62,200 bases of DNA. It comes from a virus. Numbering within the stretch: position 1 is the stretch's first letter; every line of letters starts with the position of its first letter. Positions 26,497 through 35,953 of this stretch are shown here, piece after piece. The DNA lies in the IMG/VR virus record IMGVR_UViG_3300028189_000014, positions 1 through 62,200 of that record, one strand, 5' to 3'. The notes under the pieces are model-generated. The model was not told where the DNA came from. It was given only the letters and a program-made list of their open reading frames with translations, and ran no database searches. The position numbers and the translations under genes were made by a program.

Positions 26497-28049
26497 TGAT
26501 TTAAGACTCCACGCTTCTTCCTTATGTTTTCAGCCGCTTTGGCTATCGCTTGCTTTTGTTCCGGCGTGTAGTTGCTGATATTAGCGTTAGTGCTTTCATC
26601 TACAGGGGGCTCTGCTTTGCCACCAAGTAGTTTTTGTAGCCATGGCTGAAATGCTTTGGGGAACTCAGATAAGCGTACAGGATCTCCATATTCGAGTGTT
26701 TTGTTCGCTCCAGTTTTACTAGGTTTTAGTATCCGAACGTATTCCACGCCATCTTCGATAGTTAATCGCATAGACTCAGCGAGAGCCGATTCGTCGGGCT
26801 CTTCTAGCCTACCGTCCCACCATTCTTTATCCCACAATTCCCACCAGCTCGTCTTAAATTTGTCAGTACCTCGTACATGCTGCATGAAGCCTTTTATCTG
26901 TTGCTGTTGAATAGCCGGGTAATGTAGATCGAACATTTGTTGTTGTTGATCTGTCGCGTTAGGGTTATTGGCTACATTAAATAACTGGTTTGCTAATATA
27001 TTAGCCTGCGTAAATAAATATTGACCTTTAAGCCTCCCATCCTCCGCTTTGGTGATTACTTTCTCCATCTGCGCAATCATCCTATCAGTCGGAGCAGTGC
27101 CTTTGCCTGTAACACCTTTCAGTGCGGCTGTTATAGTTTTTTTGTCCGTTGCGTACTCATTGCGTTTATTCGCTGCATTTTCTTGCATCAAGGCTTTCTT
27201 ATAGGCATAACTAGCCTCAGCAAACTTCTCACGAGGCTTCCTAAAACTAGCATCGTCGAATTCTTTGGATGTTATATTATCTGTATTCATCTCAGTTGCC
27301 CTAGATGCGGTGAGCCTAGGGTCTGGGGCATATAGGTTAAGTTCGCCGCCTATGTTGCGGACTTGTTTTGCATGTAGATTAGCTATGTATGGCGAAGTGT
27401 TACCGTAGAGACGTTGTTGACGCTGTATCTCTTCATTCACATCCTCAGCCGGAATCAACTCCATTGCGTCGTTCGGATCAGACGATGCGTTTCGAGTCCA
27501 CGGGACGATCTCTTCCATCGACTCAGGGAGCAAGGAGGCGAGTCCTCCCATGACATCCTCTGTCATCGTATTGGCTCGTTTACGTAAGTTAACCTGATAT
27601 GCGCCACTAGGGTATTGAGCTGCTAATTCATCGGCATTGCCGAACCCTGAAAAATCGGTGATGAGCTTCACGCCTGCTATAGGATTAGCGGCGAATTCTG
27701 ACATATCACGGTTTGGGTTACTGCTTAGTTTTTTAAATACTCCGGGATGGTTTTGCATAAACCCATTTATTAATTTACCGTAACCTGAGGTTGGATCGGC
27801 CATGATTTGTTTCTGTGTCGTGCCATAATCCCACTGCTGTTCTTTTGGAATACCTTTGTTATGATCTTCCTGCGCCAACATAGTTAATTCATGCAGTCCT
27901 TTGGTTATCCCACCCAACTTAGCTTTGGTTAGAGCTCGTTGTTTTGCAGCAGCCTCTGTAGCTGACTTATCGGCCTCTATAGCATAGTACAATCCTTTCT
28001 GCCTAGAGGCATCATTACCTGCTGCACGTATCCCGTCAAATATACCCAT
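26493..28049 (-). CDS. Internal virion protein (ejection complex)
   Basis: 518 aa, charged and helix-rich, Gln/Asn-rich stretches (YPAIQQQQIKGFMQHV), no enzymatic motif recognised. It lies between two small Gln/Ala-rich proteins and the giant internal protein, mirroring the three- or four-gene core-protein order of podoviruses. Overlaps the giant gene by four bases. Confidence 0.6.
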   Translation of the reverse strand: MGIFDGIRAAGNDASRQKGLYYAIEADKSATEAAAKQRALTKAKLGGITKGLHELTMLAQEDHNKGIPKEQQWDYGTTQKQIMADPTSGYGKLINGFMQNHPGVFKKLSSNPNRDMSEFAANPIAGVKLITDFSGFGNADELAAQYPSGAYQVNLRKRANTMTEDVMGGLASLLPESMEEIVPWTRNASSDPNDAMELIPAEDVNEEIQRQQRLYGNTSPYIANLHAKQVRNIGGELNLYAPDPRLTASRATEMNTDNITSKEFDDASFRKPREKFAEASYAYKKALMQENAANKRNEYATDKKTITAALKGVTGKGTAPTDRMIAQMEKVITKAEDGRLKGQYLFTQANILANQLFNVANNPNATDQQQQMFDLHYPAIQQQQIKGFMQHVRGTDKFKTSWWELWDKEWWDGRLEEPDESALAESMRLTIEDGVEYVRILKPSKTGANKTLEYGDPVRLSEFPKAFQPWLQKLLGGKAEPPVDESTNANISNYTPEQKQAIAKAAENIRKKRGVLNQ

Positions 28050-28061
28050 TTTTATACCTTT

Positions 28062-28550
28062 TTATGAAAGAAGAAACCGAGCCCCTAGCCCTACTAATTG
28101 TGCTGCGTTATTCCAACCCGATGATTTAGATTGAGCAGCGGCCTGTGCTTGCTGCATGCTTTGAGCGTCAAGTAGACTCTGACCTGTGGCTTCATTACCT
28201 CGGCTCAAACCTAATAACCCACGACCTAAACCGACTTTTTGTTTGAGTATCTCTTGGTTACGATCTTTTAAACTCTGTGCCGTAGTATTGTAGTTATGTG
28301 CTTGCCCTACAGCTGCCCCTAGTGCATTACTACTATTCATCGCTTGTTGTTGCGAGGCTGATAGATTCACGCCATAACGCCCTCGGTTACGCGCGTTTGC
28401 GGCAGCAACTTGGTTAATATCATTGAGCGTATTGCTGTTGGAGTTATCAAGGGCGCTGGTATCTGCCATCTTGTTATCCATTGCCGTAACCATAGGAGCC
28501 ATGTCCTGTGATATACGATCCCATTCACCTCTATACATTGCTGCACTCAT
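28062..28550 (-). CDS. Small internal virion protein
   Basis: 162 aa from ATG 28550; a GTG-type extension upstream would use the ribosome site GGAG itself. Ala/Gln/Ser-rich and low-complexity (LSASQQQAMNSSNALGAAV, QQAQAAAQSK), like small ejection proteins that enter the periplasm. Its ATG overlaps the stop of the 216-aa gene (ATGA). Confidence 0.55.
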   Translation of the reverse strand: MSAAMYRGEWDRISQDMAPMVTAMDNKMADTSALDNSNSNTLNDINQVAAANARNRGRYGVNLSASQQQAMNSSNALGAAVGQAHNYNTTAQSLKDRNQEILKQKVGLGRGLLGLSRGNEATGQSLLDAQSMQQAQAAAQSKSSGWNNAAQLVGLGARFLLS

Positions 28551-29197
28551 AATTTTCTCCACCAATCGGATACATCATTTCCCCACCGCCCTAGCCGAGA
28601 GGTGTATCCCGGGACATCGCTTTGTTGTCCTGTGAAGAAAGCTCCTTGCTGTCGTCGTTTAGCAGCTTCTCTCTGGATCCAATCTCTTTCATTAAGTCTT
28701 TCCCATCCCCCGTATGCGGTTCCTAATCCTGTTAGCATAGAATCCTGCACCGATGCATTTGTACGATTAGCAAGATTCGCTTTTTCTATAAGCATCTGGT
28801 TATTCGCTAAAGCTGACTGTGAAAAAGCCTTCTGAGAATCCGTTAAAATACCCAGCGATAAATTAGCGGCATCAGATATTCCACCCAGTTGTTTCTGGTC
28901 TGCGCCTAACCGAGCATTCGTAGTTACATTCGATAAAGCCGCGCCTTGGTTATTAGGTCTAAAGCCTCGCCCTGCTGCTAAATTCAAAGCATTGGGGTCA
29001 TTCATAGATTGAAAATAATCAGATCGTGCGCGTTGCTCCATCTGAGCCCGATCATCGCGTTGTAGCGACTGGACATACTCCGCTTCTGCTGGACGGAACG
29101 ACGTGTCATATAAACCCCGTTGTTGTCCTGCTATGTTATTTAGGGTGGCGGCGCGTCCTCCTGTATCTCCCACGGTTTCATTACCAAACCAAGACAT
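28547..29197 (-). CDS. Small internal virion protein
   Basis: 216 aa, Gln/Asn/Arg-rich with helical repeats (RSDYFQSMNDPNALNLAAG, LANNQMLIEKANLANRTNA) and a basic C-terminus ending WWRKL. Overlaps both neighbours. Composition and place between adaptor proteins and the 518-aa protein suggest an ejection or core protein. No family assigned. Confidence 0.55.
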   Translation of the reverse strand: MSWFGNETVGDTGGRAATLNNIAGQQRGLYDTSFRPAEAEYVQSLQRDDRAQMEQRARSDYFQSMNDPNALNLAAGRGFRPNNQGAALSNVTTNARLGADQKQLGGISDAANLSLGILTDSQKAFSQSALANNQMLIEKANLANRTNASVQDSMLTGLGTAYGGWERLNERDWIQREAAKRRQQGAFFTGQQSDVPGYTSRLGRWGNDVSDWWRKL

Positions 29198-29835
29198 TAT
29201 ATACCTCCATACTTAACTTTACGGACAGTGCGAACCCTGCCATTCTGTGCTGTGTCTTTAGCTGCTTGGATTTCTTGGCTATACATTTGTGCGTATACCG
29301 ACCCCATATTAGGATCGCTCCAAGTCTTCCCTACCATAAGTAGTAACTTTGCTAATGTCCCTGAAACAAGAGCGTTGTAACTATCATTGAACATCTGCGA
29401 ATCCATACGATTAGCCACAATAGTCGGGTATACCGCTACCCGTATGCTCATAGCCTTAGCTGTAGTAGCTATAGGTATCGGCGCTATCGTAACCGTATCA
29501 GGAGCTAGCTGAGTAAAGTACTTAGGAGCCCCACTTTTCGTACGCCATTCGGGTTCGAGCTGTTGAAGTTGCGATTCAGTCTTAGGAGTCAGTGTATTCG
29601 TTAGATGTAGAATCGAAAGTACCTCAGCGACTGCTGTCTTACTCGGTACTTCTAACTCATAAGTAGCGGTATCCTTACTGACCGCTGCAGGATCTAAATC
29701 AACTCGCCATGATTTTGATGCTTTGAAAAACTCCATCGCCACTTCTTGGATGCGACTCTCTATAAAGAAGTCGGGGCAGTCTGGTATCTCCCCCTGTATC
29801 CTAGGAGTTAATGTACTGTATGCTGTATCTGCCAC
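29197..29835 (-). CDS. Head-tail adaptor/tail protein
   Basis: 212 aa. Starts MADTAYSTLTPRIQGEIPDC with later VPSKTAVAEVLSILHL and AVYPTIVANRMDSQMFNDSY; the layout matches the adaptor-like proteins that follow capsid genes in podoviruses with N4-type capsids. It is next to a second protein of similar size (29846-30463). Assignment from position and layout. Confidence 0.6.
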   Translation of the reverse strand: MADTAYSTLTPRIQGEIPDCPDFFIESRIQEVAMEFFKASKSWRVDLDPAAVSKDTATYELEVPSKTAVAEVLSILHLTNTLTPKTESQLQQLEPEWRTKSGAPKYFTQLAPDTVTIAPIPIATTAKAMSIRVAVYPTIVANRMDSQMFNDSYNALVSGTLAKLLLMVGKTWSDPNMGSVYAQMYSQEIQAAKDTAQNGRVRTVRKVKYGGI

Positions 29836-29845
29836 GTATTATCTC

Positions 29846-30463
29846 CTATGCCGCTGCTACTGCAGCGCTTCCTTTGAGCCCTAAGGCTTGAGCGAATGTA
29901 CCGTAGGCTGCCATGGCTCGCTGACCATTGCCTGCGAAATCTGCGTCTTTACTAAAAGCACGATAAAGTACGTAGTCCACTAGGACATTCGCGTATATAT
30001 CATCTAAGGCTATGGTATTACTTATACCCACCATATCTGTAGGTGTAACTGCGTAAACAAGTTCTACAGAAGCATCCGTTGTTGCTTTGGGGTATACATG
30101 AAATTCTTTAGGGTTTCTCGGATCAAACATAAAATATTTGATCGTCGCACTCGCTGGTGCATTACGCCAGTTAGGTAACTGCGCGTCTAAGTGTTCTCGA
30201 GCAATCTGTTTTACCACTTGCCCAGTCGTGTTGCTCAGAATATCAATAAACAAAATACCACCCGCAGGTAGTGTTTGTTTGATGCTTGCGACTAGAGACT
30301 CAGGACCACTAGAGGTGTTAGCATCTGGTTTTAATAGGACGATTTCACGTTGCCCGTCATTCAGCCACCCAAGTAACTCAGTTATAGGCCACCGAGTTTC
30401 GGCAGCATCTTGGAGTATAGTCTGCGCTTTATTGAGCAGAGTGCTACTTTTAATCGTACCCAT
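29846..30463 (-). CDS. Head-tail adaptor (DUF6682-like)
   Basis: 205 aa. N-terminal helical region LLNKAQTILQDAAETRWPIT followed by LLGWLNDGQREIVLLKPDA, then a beta-rich domain and a C-terminal helical part (ANVLVDYVLYRAFSKDADF), typical of adaptor proteins that sit under the portal. First gene after the capsid terminator. Confidence 0.65.
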   Translation of the reverse strand: MGTIKSSTLLNKAQTILQDAAETRWPITELLGWLNDGQREIVLLKPDANTSSGPESLVASIKQTLPAGGILFIDILSNTTGQVVKQIAREHLDAQLPNWRNAPASATIKYFMFDPRNPKEFHVYPKATTDASVELVYAVTPTDMVGISNTIALDDIYANVLVDYVLYRAFSKDADFAGNGQRAMAAYGTFAQALGLKGSAAVAAA

Positions 30464-30471
30464 CTATCTTC

Positions 30472-30503
30472 CTTATAAAAAGTGCCCCTCCCGGAGAAGG
30501 GGC
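30472..30503 (-). terminator. Rho-independent terminator after the capsid gene
   Basis: On the minus strand a GC-rich hairpin (GCCCCTTCT / GGGAGGGGC, 8-9 pairs with a tight loop) is followed by ACTTTTTAT. It lies between the capsid stop (30556) and the adaptor start (30463), so it should cap a strong capsid transcript while letting some polymerase through. Confidence 0.8.
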
Positions 30504-30516
30504 GGGTTTTCTACAA

Positions 30517-30540
30517 GCAGTCTCCCCACCAAGAGACTGC
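30517..30540 (-). other. Second hairpin between capsid gene and terminator
   Basis: A perfect 8-bp stem GCAGTCTC/GAGACTGC with an 8-base loop, 16 bases after the capsid stop and before the terminator. It has no U-tract; it may protect the capsid mRNA 3' end from exonucleases. Confidence 0.55.
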
Positions 30541-30555
30541 TAAGATAGAACAGTT

Positions 30556-31725
30556 TTACGAGCCTGCTACTTCAGTTAAATCCACAGTCATCAAACCGTG
30601 ATCTAAGAGTAGATCAGCTGGTGTCCCGTTGCTAGCGGTAGGGCCTTGTTTGAAGACTGATTTCTTCATACCAAAGATCTTCGATACCGAAATACCAGAT
30701 TGGTTTTGGTAATCGTAGTTATCTTCAACCCAGTTAGGAGCACCGATGTCAGCGAATGCCATAGCTTGAGCACCACAGAACAGAGCCCGTGCTTGCTTAG
30801 TCGGATTAGTATCGCCTGACGCTACTATAGAAGTGTGGTAAGTATGACGGAACTCGTGGATCATAACGCCATCAACTAAGTAACTCGCAGAACCTGCGAA
30901 TAATGGGTTAGAACCCCCACGTACGCCAGCATTACGAACGTTAGCTAAGAAGTCAGCATCTAACTTCAATTTCTTCATCACTTGTGGTGTTACAAACATG
31001 TGATATAGTTCGTTACCTTGCTCACCTTTCACACCGCGAATAGCTAAGTCTCTAGCTTTTGCACGAAGCTCTACAATCATCGCATATGAAGCAAAGCCAT
31101 CGCCCGCAACATCTAGAGTATGAGAGTTTGAAGTAGTGAAAGTAGAATCTGCTAAGCCAGTAGAGTCACCTGTCCAAGCAAAAGCTCTGGTTGGAGCCGT
31201 AACATCGGCTGCGAAATCTAGATCCGACAGACCGTTAGCAGCTCGTGCTGTACCATCGTTTTTCTTGGTATAAAGCACACCGGACATGGTTAAGAAAGCT
31301 AATTGATCCATACGATCTGCTAGCCAATAAGCTAATACATCGCGTGAATTTTCACGGAAATTGATGATTGATTTCTGATCAGCCATACGACCTGCGATGC
31401 GGTTCGCGTTACGAAGTTGGTCGATCTGAATGACCATCTCGTAGCTTTTCATCGCTTCTTCATTACCTTCCAACTGGCTATCACCTGCGATACCATCTGT
31501 ATCCAGTTCTGCCAATAGTGAGATAACAGCGCGAGTGCCTTTCTCACTCTTAGTAAGATACGGTACTTTCTGGATCATGGAATTAATTCCAGAGCCTGTG
31601 AAAGCATCCATAAATGAATTTTCTTTAGTTTGTCGCCATAAGTCACGACCCCATGTGGTTTTCTGCTCGTCGGTTAGGTTCCCAAAATTGGTTGAACCGG
31701 CCGAGACTAAATCAGGATATGCCAT
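30556..31725 (-). CDS. Major capsid protein, N4-gp56 family type
   Basis: 389 aa from ATG 31725 (GGAG nine bases upstream; a TTG 15 bases earlier coincides with that site and is unlikely). N-terminal extended segment, then the HK97-like E-loop/spine region (SLLAELDTDGIAGDSQLEGN, SYEMVIQIDQLRNANRIAG) and AYWLADRMDQLAFLTMSGV, typical of this family. Expression is likely very high: it has its own promoter-like sequence with the 17-bp element, a long structured leader and a terminator. Confidence 0.85.
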   Translation of the reverse strand: MAYPDLVSAGSTNFGNLTDEQKTTWGRDLWRQTKENSFMDAFTGSGINSMIQKVPYLTKSEKGTRAVISLLAELDTDGIAGDSQLEGNEEAMKSYEMVIQIDQLRNANRIAGRMADQKSIINFRENSRDVLAYWLADRMDQLAFLTMSGVLYTKKNDGTARAANGLSDLDFAADVTAPTRAFAWTGDSTGLADSTFTTSNSHTLDVAGDGFASYAMIVELRAKARDLAIRGVKGEQGNELYHMFVTPQVMKKLKLDADFLANVRNAGVRGGSNPLFAGSASYLVDGVMIHEFRHTYHTSIVASGDTNPTKQARALFCGAQAMAFADIGAPNWVEDNYDYQNQSGISVSKIFGMKKSVFKQGPTASNGTPADLLLDHGLMTVDLTEVAGS

Positions 31726-31952
31726 TGTGTAATTCTCCAAAATAAAAACGTAAGTTAAGGTTCGGTTTCGAGCCGATGTTCGTTAACCCTGTTTTTATCG
31801 AGGCTGATCCTCGCCACCTTTTACGCTGGTGTAAGCTAAGTCATTACGTTGACGTGCAATGAGCCCGCTCAGTTATCGTACTGAGAAACGGAGTGCAGGG
31901 GTTCAGGGGAAGGACCATCCCCCCTGCGGGGTGAACTTTGACATTCAGGTGA
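31726..31952 (-). other. Long structured 5' leader of the capsid mRNA
   Basis: No gene is seen between the promoter and capsid ATG. On the minus strand the RNA contains several inverted repeats: GCAGGGG/CCCCTGC around 31896-31926, CGAGG/CCTCG near 31800, and others, plus a GC-rich stretch unlike the AT-rich surroundings. Such leaders can stabilise mRNA or regulate translation. No known riboswitch class recognised. Confidence 0.5.
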
Positions 31953-31982
31953 ATATTACCACTGCTTATATAATGAAGTCAA
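31953..31982 (-). promoter_or_regulatory. Strong sigma70-like promoter with 17-bp near-palindrome (capsid)
   Basis: On the minus strand: TTGACT (31977-31982), 18-base spacer, TAATAT (31953-31958). The 17-mer TATAAGCAGTGGTAATA (31954-31970) lies exactly across the spacer and -10. It is the closest of all copies to the sigma70 consensus and would give a leader of about 220 nt for the capsid gene. Confidence 0.65.
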
Positions 31983-31986
31983 GTAG

Positions 31987-32829
31987 TTACAAGATATCTC
32001 CACGTAATCGCTGTAATGTGGCGGCAGGTAATGCGTCGAACTCCTCTTGCGATAGTGTGTTTACATCCAGCACACTCTCCCCCCGAGAGACCCCACTATC
32101 TCCACCTAACGCCGGGGGCTGTCTATTAGCCGCCGCTAACTTCTCCTGAATATTCGCATTGCTAACAGCGGGAGTAGCCTGCTTTGGAGCGAACAGCTCA
32201 GGATACTGAGCTTTAGTAATGCTATATGCCTCAACTAACGCCGACGACGGATCGTCCCCCGCCGCCATGAACTTATCCCGTAGCCCTAAGGTGTAGTCTG
32301 TAACTGTTTTGTTATAGTTCTCATGCTCTGGGTTATACAACGGGTTCTCAGTAGTAATCTGAGCAACAGTCTGGTTAAATCGTACATTAGCCTCAGCCTG
32401 TGTAGTCGAAGTCGATGCTAACTGTTCGGCGGTAAACCGGTGTTGCTCCGCTTCTGCGGCCCTCATCTCTTGACGTAATGACAGGGCTTTATCCTCTTCT
32501 CCCGCCCACATAGCTTGTAGGTATTCCTTCTCCTTACCGTCAAAGTCATATTCAGGAGCTTTAACCTCTTCCTGCTTAGTCCGCTGTTGCATGCGTTGAA
32601 GTGTCTCTTCCAACTGTTTACGACGAGCAATCTCTGCATCAAGGCGTTGCTTAGGAATCTGAATATCATCCGGCTTTTCCTCCTTTACAGGTTCGGGTTC
32701 GGGCTCTGCTTCGGCTACGACTTCAGGTTCTGGCTCGGGGGTAGGTTCTTCTGCTACCTCAGCTACGGTATCACCGCGATCTTCTACGGCTTCTTCTTCT
32801 ACTACTACGTCTTCTCCGGGTTGTGCCAT
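31987..32829 (-). CDS. Scaffolding protein
   Basis: 280 aa, very acidic N-terminal third (repeated Glu/Val/Pro: EPTPEPEPEVVAEAEPEPEP), central coiled coil (QLEETLQRMQQRTKQEE) and a C-terminal part that is Ala/Gln-rich. Charge, coiled coil and position between portal and capsid genes are characteristic of podovirus scaffolds that guide procapsid assembly and then leave. Only 17 bases separate it from the portal gene. Confidence 0.8.
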   Translation of the reverse strand: MAQPGEDVVVEEEAVEDRGDTVAEVAEEPTPEPEPEVVAEAEPEPEPVKEEKPDDIQIPKQRLDAEIARRKQLEETLQRMQQRTKQEEVKAPEYDFDGKEKEYLQAMWAGEEDKALSLRQEMRAAEAEQHRFTAEQLASTSTTQAEANVRFNQTVAQITTENPLYNPEHENYNKTVTDYTLGLRDKFMAAGDDPSSALVEAYSITKAQYPELFAPKQATPAVSNANIQEKLAAANRQPPALGGDSGVSRGESVLDVNTLSQEEFDALPAATLQRLRGDIL

Positions 32830-32846
32830 GGTCTTTCCTCTGGTGG

Positions 32847-34886
32847 TTAGTGGGTCTTCGTATTATGAGATGCTGCTGATATCTTAGCGATCTCTAATTT
32901 AGTCATGAGCTCTTCACGTTTTGACGTAAGCTCTGCTTGTAGTTTCTGAACATTGAACTGATCATCAATAATAATATCCTGCGTCTTAGCTTGGCTTAAC
33001 TGGGCTTCTGCCTGTTTCTGCATAATGTCAGCTTCCAGATTACCTACCGTAGCTTGGAGCTGTTTGATCTCTAGCTGCTGTACCATCTGCTGCATTTGCA
33101 TCTCTTCTTCAGTCGGCTCACCTTGCCCCATCATCTCACGGACTCGTTTAGCCAGCTCATCTTTCTGAGCTAAGTGGCTATACTCAATAATAGCGTCATC
33201 AGGTACCTGAACGCCTGCAGTCCGTAGACTAATAGCCTCAGCAAACTGAGAGTCATTATAAGTATCTCTGGACGGCGCTGAAGTAATAGCTACGTCATAC
33301 TCGCCCACTGTGATGTTATTGACCACCTCCCCTGTCGCTGTCTCCTCGTTAATAGTCATCGGGGTTCTCGGCTGATCGGGGTTCTGAAAATCAGTCAATT
33401 GGATTACCCGTTGCTCTTTATAAAATGCCTGTAATAGATCTAGGATTTTAAGGGCTAGGATATGGCGTGTACGTGCCAGATTATCTAGCGGTACTTGAAT
33501 CTGTACCTGCCCGCGAGCTTGCTTGGCTTGTATTGCTACGCCAGAGACCTCAGCAGAGTCGAACCCCATCAGAGAGTCAGATACGCCTGATATCTCTTTG
33601 ATGTTATTCGCTGCTTTCTGAGCAATACGATCTAACCCCGTAGGGATCTGATTCGGCTGGATCTTAACTGGCGGTGTGGAGCCACGATTATACGTTATAA
33701 TCAAACCGGTCTCAGCACCCCGTTCTTCAAGTTCTTCTTCGGTCATGTTTGACAGTGACCCGCCCTCAACTACCCAGCCACTATTCGCCGTGGTATTTAC
33801 AATATGAAGCTCTTGTGAACTGATCTTATTGAGTTGTTCCTGTGGACTGATCAAGTTGCGGACGATACCAAAAGGTCGCCCGCGTCGGAAGTATGGGAAG
33901 AATGGCACAATAGTAAAATCGTTATACAAACTCCAGTCATCGCGAAGTACCACCTTGTCAGCCGTTACCGTCCAACGAACTCGGGGTATTACTTTCTTAC
34001 GTACTAGCATTCCTGCTTTCTCGGCATAATCCTCCATACGCTGATCAGACCAGTTATGAGGTACCGGTTTTACATCCCCTCCCTTTTCGTCTACGAACTC
34101 TCTGTACAAAACATTCTTTCTGTACTGACGCTCGATCACGCGTATCGACTTAACCGATGCCTGATCGTCAAGACTGTTCAACTGGTCATACCCCACTCCT
34201 TCTAGGGTCTTACCAAAACGATTGTCGATTACCTCAATACTGTCCTTACTGTACCGCTGTCCGTTCATGCCTATAGATTTGAGCCGATCCGCTTTATCCT
34301 GCCCGTAATTCATCGCTATCTCATCTATCGACAACCACCGAGTCTCGAAAAACTCATTCCAGGTTTTAGGGTCATAGTTCTTAGCATCAGGATCTATGAG
34401 TATGTCTAGAGGATCTTTACTCTCAATCCTAACCTCACCCTCAACGTGGTCGTCGAAATCTATACGAACATCGAAGTAGCCACGTTCTTGGATGATACCG
34501 TCAGCAAAGACCTGTGACTCCAACCAATCCAACTGATTGTTGTCGCCAATCTGAATGAATAGTTTATTCAGAATCTCTGCGACATCCTGTGTAGCATCAC
34601 GTTTTGGTAGGAATCGTACGTCCCCGCGTTTATTCGCCTGCTCACCCAGCACGGTATTAACCGTAGATAACACGGTGTTAATCGTAAGCGTAGGTCTGCC
34701 CTCAGCGTTGAGCTTAGCGACATCTCTATCGTCCCATTGCTCACCGCGATAGAAGGCATCGCACTTCTTAGCGATATCGACATACTCAAGATGACCCGCA
34801 TCGCGGGCGCGCACATAACGCCGCCACTGCTCATCAGCAACTAACCGTTCTTTCTCGCTCTCAGCGACCCGCTTAGTCTTAGCCAT
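32847..34886 (-). CDS. Portal protein, P22-like family
   Basis: 679 aa. The N-terminal block FYRGEQWDDRDVAKLNAEGRP, then INTVLSTVNTVLGEQANKRGD and DPLDILIDPDAKNYD, is characteristic of P22-like portals. The middle contains FFPYFRRGRPFGIVRNLI and a GVSDSLMGFDSAEVSG region. The last ~90 residues form a Gln-rich coiled coil (barrel). Twelve copies would form the DNA-entry ring and dock terminase. Confidence 0.9.
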   Translation of the reverse strand: MAKTKRVAESEKERLVADEQWRRYVRARDAGHLEYVDIAKKCDAFYRGEQWDDRDVAKLNAEGRPTLTINTVLSTVNTVLGEQANKRGDVRFLPKRDATQDVAEILNKLFIQIGDNNQLDWLESQVFADGIIQERGYFDVRIDFDDHVEGEVRIESKDPLDILIDPDAKNYDPKTWNEFFETRWLSIDEIAMNYGQDKADRLKSIGMNGQRYSKDSIEVIDNRFGKTLEGVGYDQLNSLDDQASVKSIRVIERQYRKNVLYREFVDEKGGDVKPVPHNWSDQRMEDYAEKAGMLVRKKVIPRVRWTVTADKVVLRDDWSLYNDFTIVPFFPYFRRGRPFGIVRNLISPQEQLNKISSQELHIVNTTANSGWVVEGGSLSNMTEEELEERGAETGLIITYNRGSTPPVKIQPNQIPTGLDRIAQKAANNIKEISGVSDSLMGFDSAEVSGVAIQAKQARGQVQIQVPLDNLARTRHILALKILDLLQAFYKEQRVIQLTDFQNPDQPRTPMTINEETATGEVVNNITVGEYDVAITSAPSRDTYNDSQFAEAISLRTAGVQVPDDAIIEYSHLAQKDELAKRVREMMGQGEPTEEEMQMQQMVQQLEIKQLQATVGNLEADIMQKQAEAQLSQAKTQDIIIDDQFNVQKLQAELTSKREELMTKLEIAKISAASHNTKTH

Positions 34887-34887
34887 T

Positions 34888-35079
34888 TCAGAATCCTTTA
34901 GGCGCGCCTAGTCCTAAACTAGGAGGTTGTGAACCAAACTGTTGCTCAATAGATTCATAGGTTTTACATTCACACGTCTCCCCGTTCTCGCTAAAACTCA
35001 GCTCAATCGCTGGAGATGTGCACATCTGTTCTCGGTTGTGTTTGCAATCCGCGCAAGCACAGTTATTTTCTGTAGCCAT
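34888..35079 (-). CDS. Small Cys-rich protein (metal-binding candidate)
   Basis: 63 aa with seven Cys in the first 40 residues (NNCACADCKHN, later MCTSP and ETCECKTYE), a pattern of small zinc- or iron-binding proteins. It ends one base before the portal start. A 17-bp control element lies just upstream (35100-35116). Function unknown; a structural metal-binding plug or host-interacting factor are both possible. Confidence 0.65.
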   Translation of the reverse strand: MATENNCACADCKHNREQMCTSPAIELSFSENGETCECKTYESIEQQFGSQPPSLGLGAPKGF

Positions 35080-35099
35080 TATCGTTGTCCTTTATTTAA

Positions 35100-35116
35100 T
35101 ATTAGCGTTGCTTATA
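35100..35116 (-). promoter_or_regulatory. Dispersed 17-mer upstream of the Cys-rich and portal genes
   Basis: TATAAGCAACGCTAATA on the minus strand, ending 21 bases before the ATG at 35079 and straddling the stop of the 283-aa gene. The -10-like TAATAT is present; the -35 position reads TTAGGT with 18-base spacing, a poor match. Confidence 0.5.
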
Positions 35117-35953
35117 TCCATAACCTAACCCTTCTCGTACGAGCTCATCCGGTGTTCTTACATGAGGATCTTTACCTTGTAACCCACCTCGTATCCCATC
35201 CACATTCCCACCAATATCGAAGAGGTAGTCATCAAATGCAGCACCTAACCCCATGGGGGCTATATCCTTTCCGAAGTCGTATAGCTGATACACATGGGCC
35301 ATAGCGTTACTTATACCTGAGGCTAACCCAGTCCGAGTACCTCGAGGTAGCCATTCAGGCATGCTGTTACGCACACGACTCGACCAGTCTGCAGCACCTG
35401 CGTAATTCTTTGCGGCATCGGCTGGGGTCATATTCTGTATGGGTTCTCCAGTAGCATCTCCGATCCCTCGTTTTATAGCGGCGTTCGCTAGCTTATGGTT
35501 TTCGTTCTCATTAAACCCGTAAGCCTGCATATCAGGCTCGATCCATTCAGAATGGATACGTTGTGCTTGCTCATTGGCGAGCTGCCCCTCATTTGGTGCG
35601 AAGGAGCTGAAATCTTTTATCCGGCCCTTCTTATCCCAATAGTCGTATAAGTTCGCTTCTTCTATAAATTCCCCAGTCTCGTAGTCGTATCCGGGCACAT
35701 TGTATATACGTCCATCAGGACCCGAAACCCCGTTTATGTATACTGTTGAAATGGAGCCGTCCCCGTTCATACGAGGATTGTTTTGGATGGCATTACGGTG
35801 CTGCTCGATTAGCGACCTATCCTCGGGTCGTGCTTCAGCTGAATCCCGCCACGAAGGTGCTAGCGCCTCATCTATATTCCGCAGACTACTGTTATACCAA
35901 CCATTCTTGATATACCTGTCATGGATCGTCTCTGCCATCCTATTCTCCACCAT
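35102..35953 (-). CDS. Unknown protein of the packaging region
   Basis: 283 aa, polar, Gly/Asp/Arg/Asn-rich with repeated short charged patches and no catalytic motif I recognise. Contains GPDGRIYNVPGYDYETGEF and a C-terminal DDYLFDIGGNVDGIRGGLQG. Lies between terminase and portal, overlapping the 214-aa gene by 14 bases. Similar low-complexity proteins in marine podoviruses are virion proteins; that is inference. Confidence 0.55.
   Translation of the reverse strand: MVENRMAETIHDRYIKNGWYNSSLRNIDEALAPSWRDSAEARPEDRSLIEQHRNAIQNNPRMNGDGSISTVYINGVSGPDGRIYNVPGYDYETGEFIEEANLYDYWDKKGRIKDFSSFAPNEGQLANEQAQRIHSEWIEPDMQAYGFNENENHKLANAAIKRGIGDATGEPIQNMTPADAAKNYAGAADWSSRVRNSMPEWLPRGTRTGLASGISNAMAHVYQLYDFGKDIAPMGLGAAFDDYLFDIGGNVDGIRGGLQGKDPHVRTPDELVREGLGYGYKQR

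Noticed and set aside
31725-31740. TTG-type upstream starts for several genes (capsid 31740, RNA polymerase 41784, lipase 9600)
   Set aside because: In each the TTG is part of the ribosome site of a better ATG downstream.
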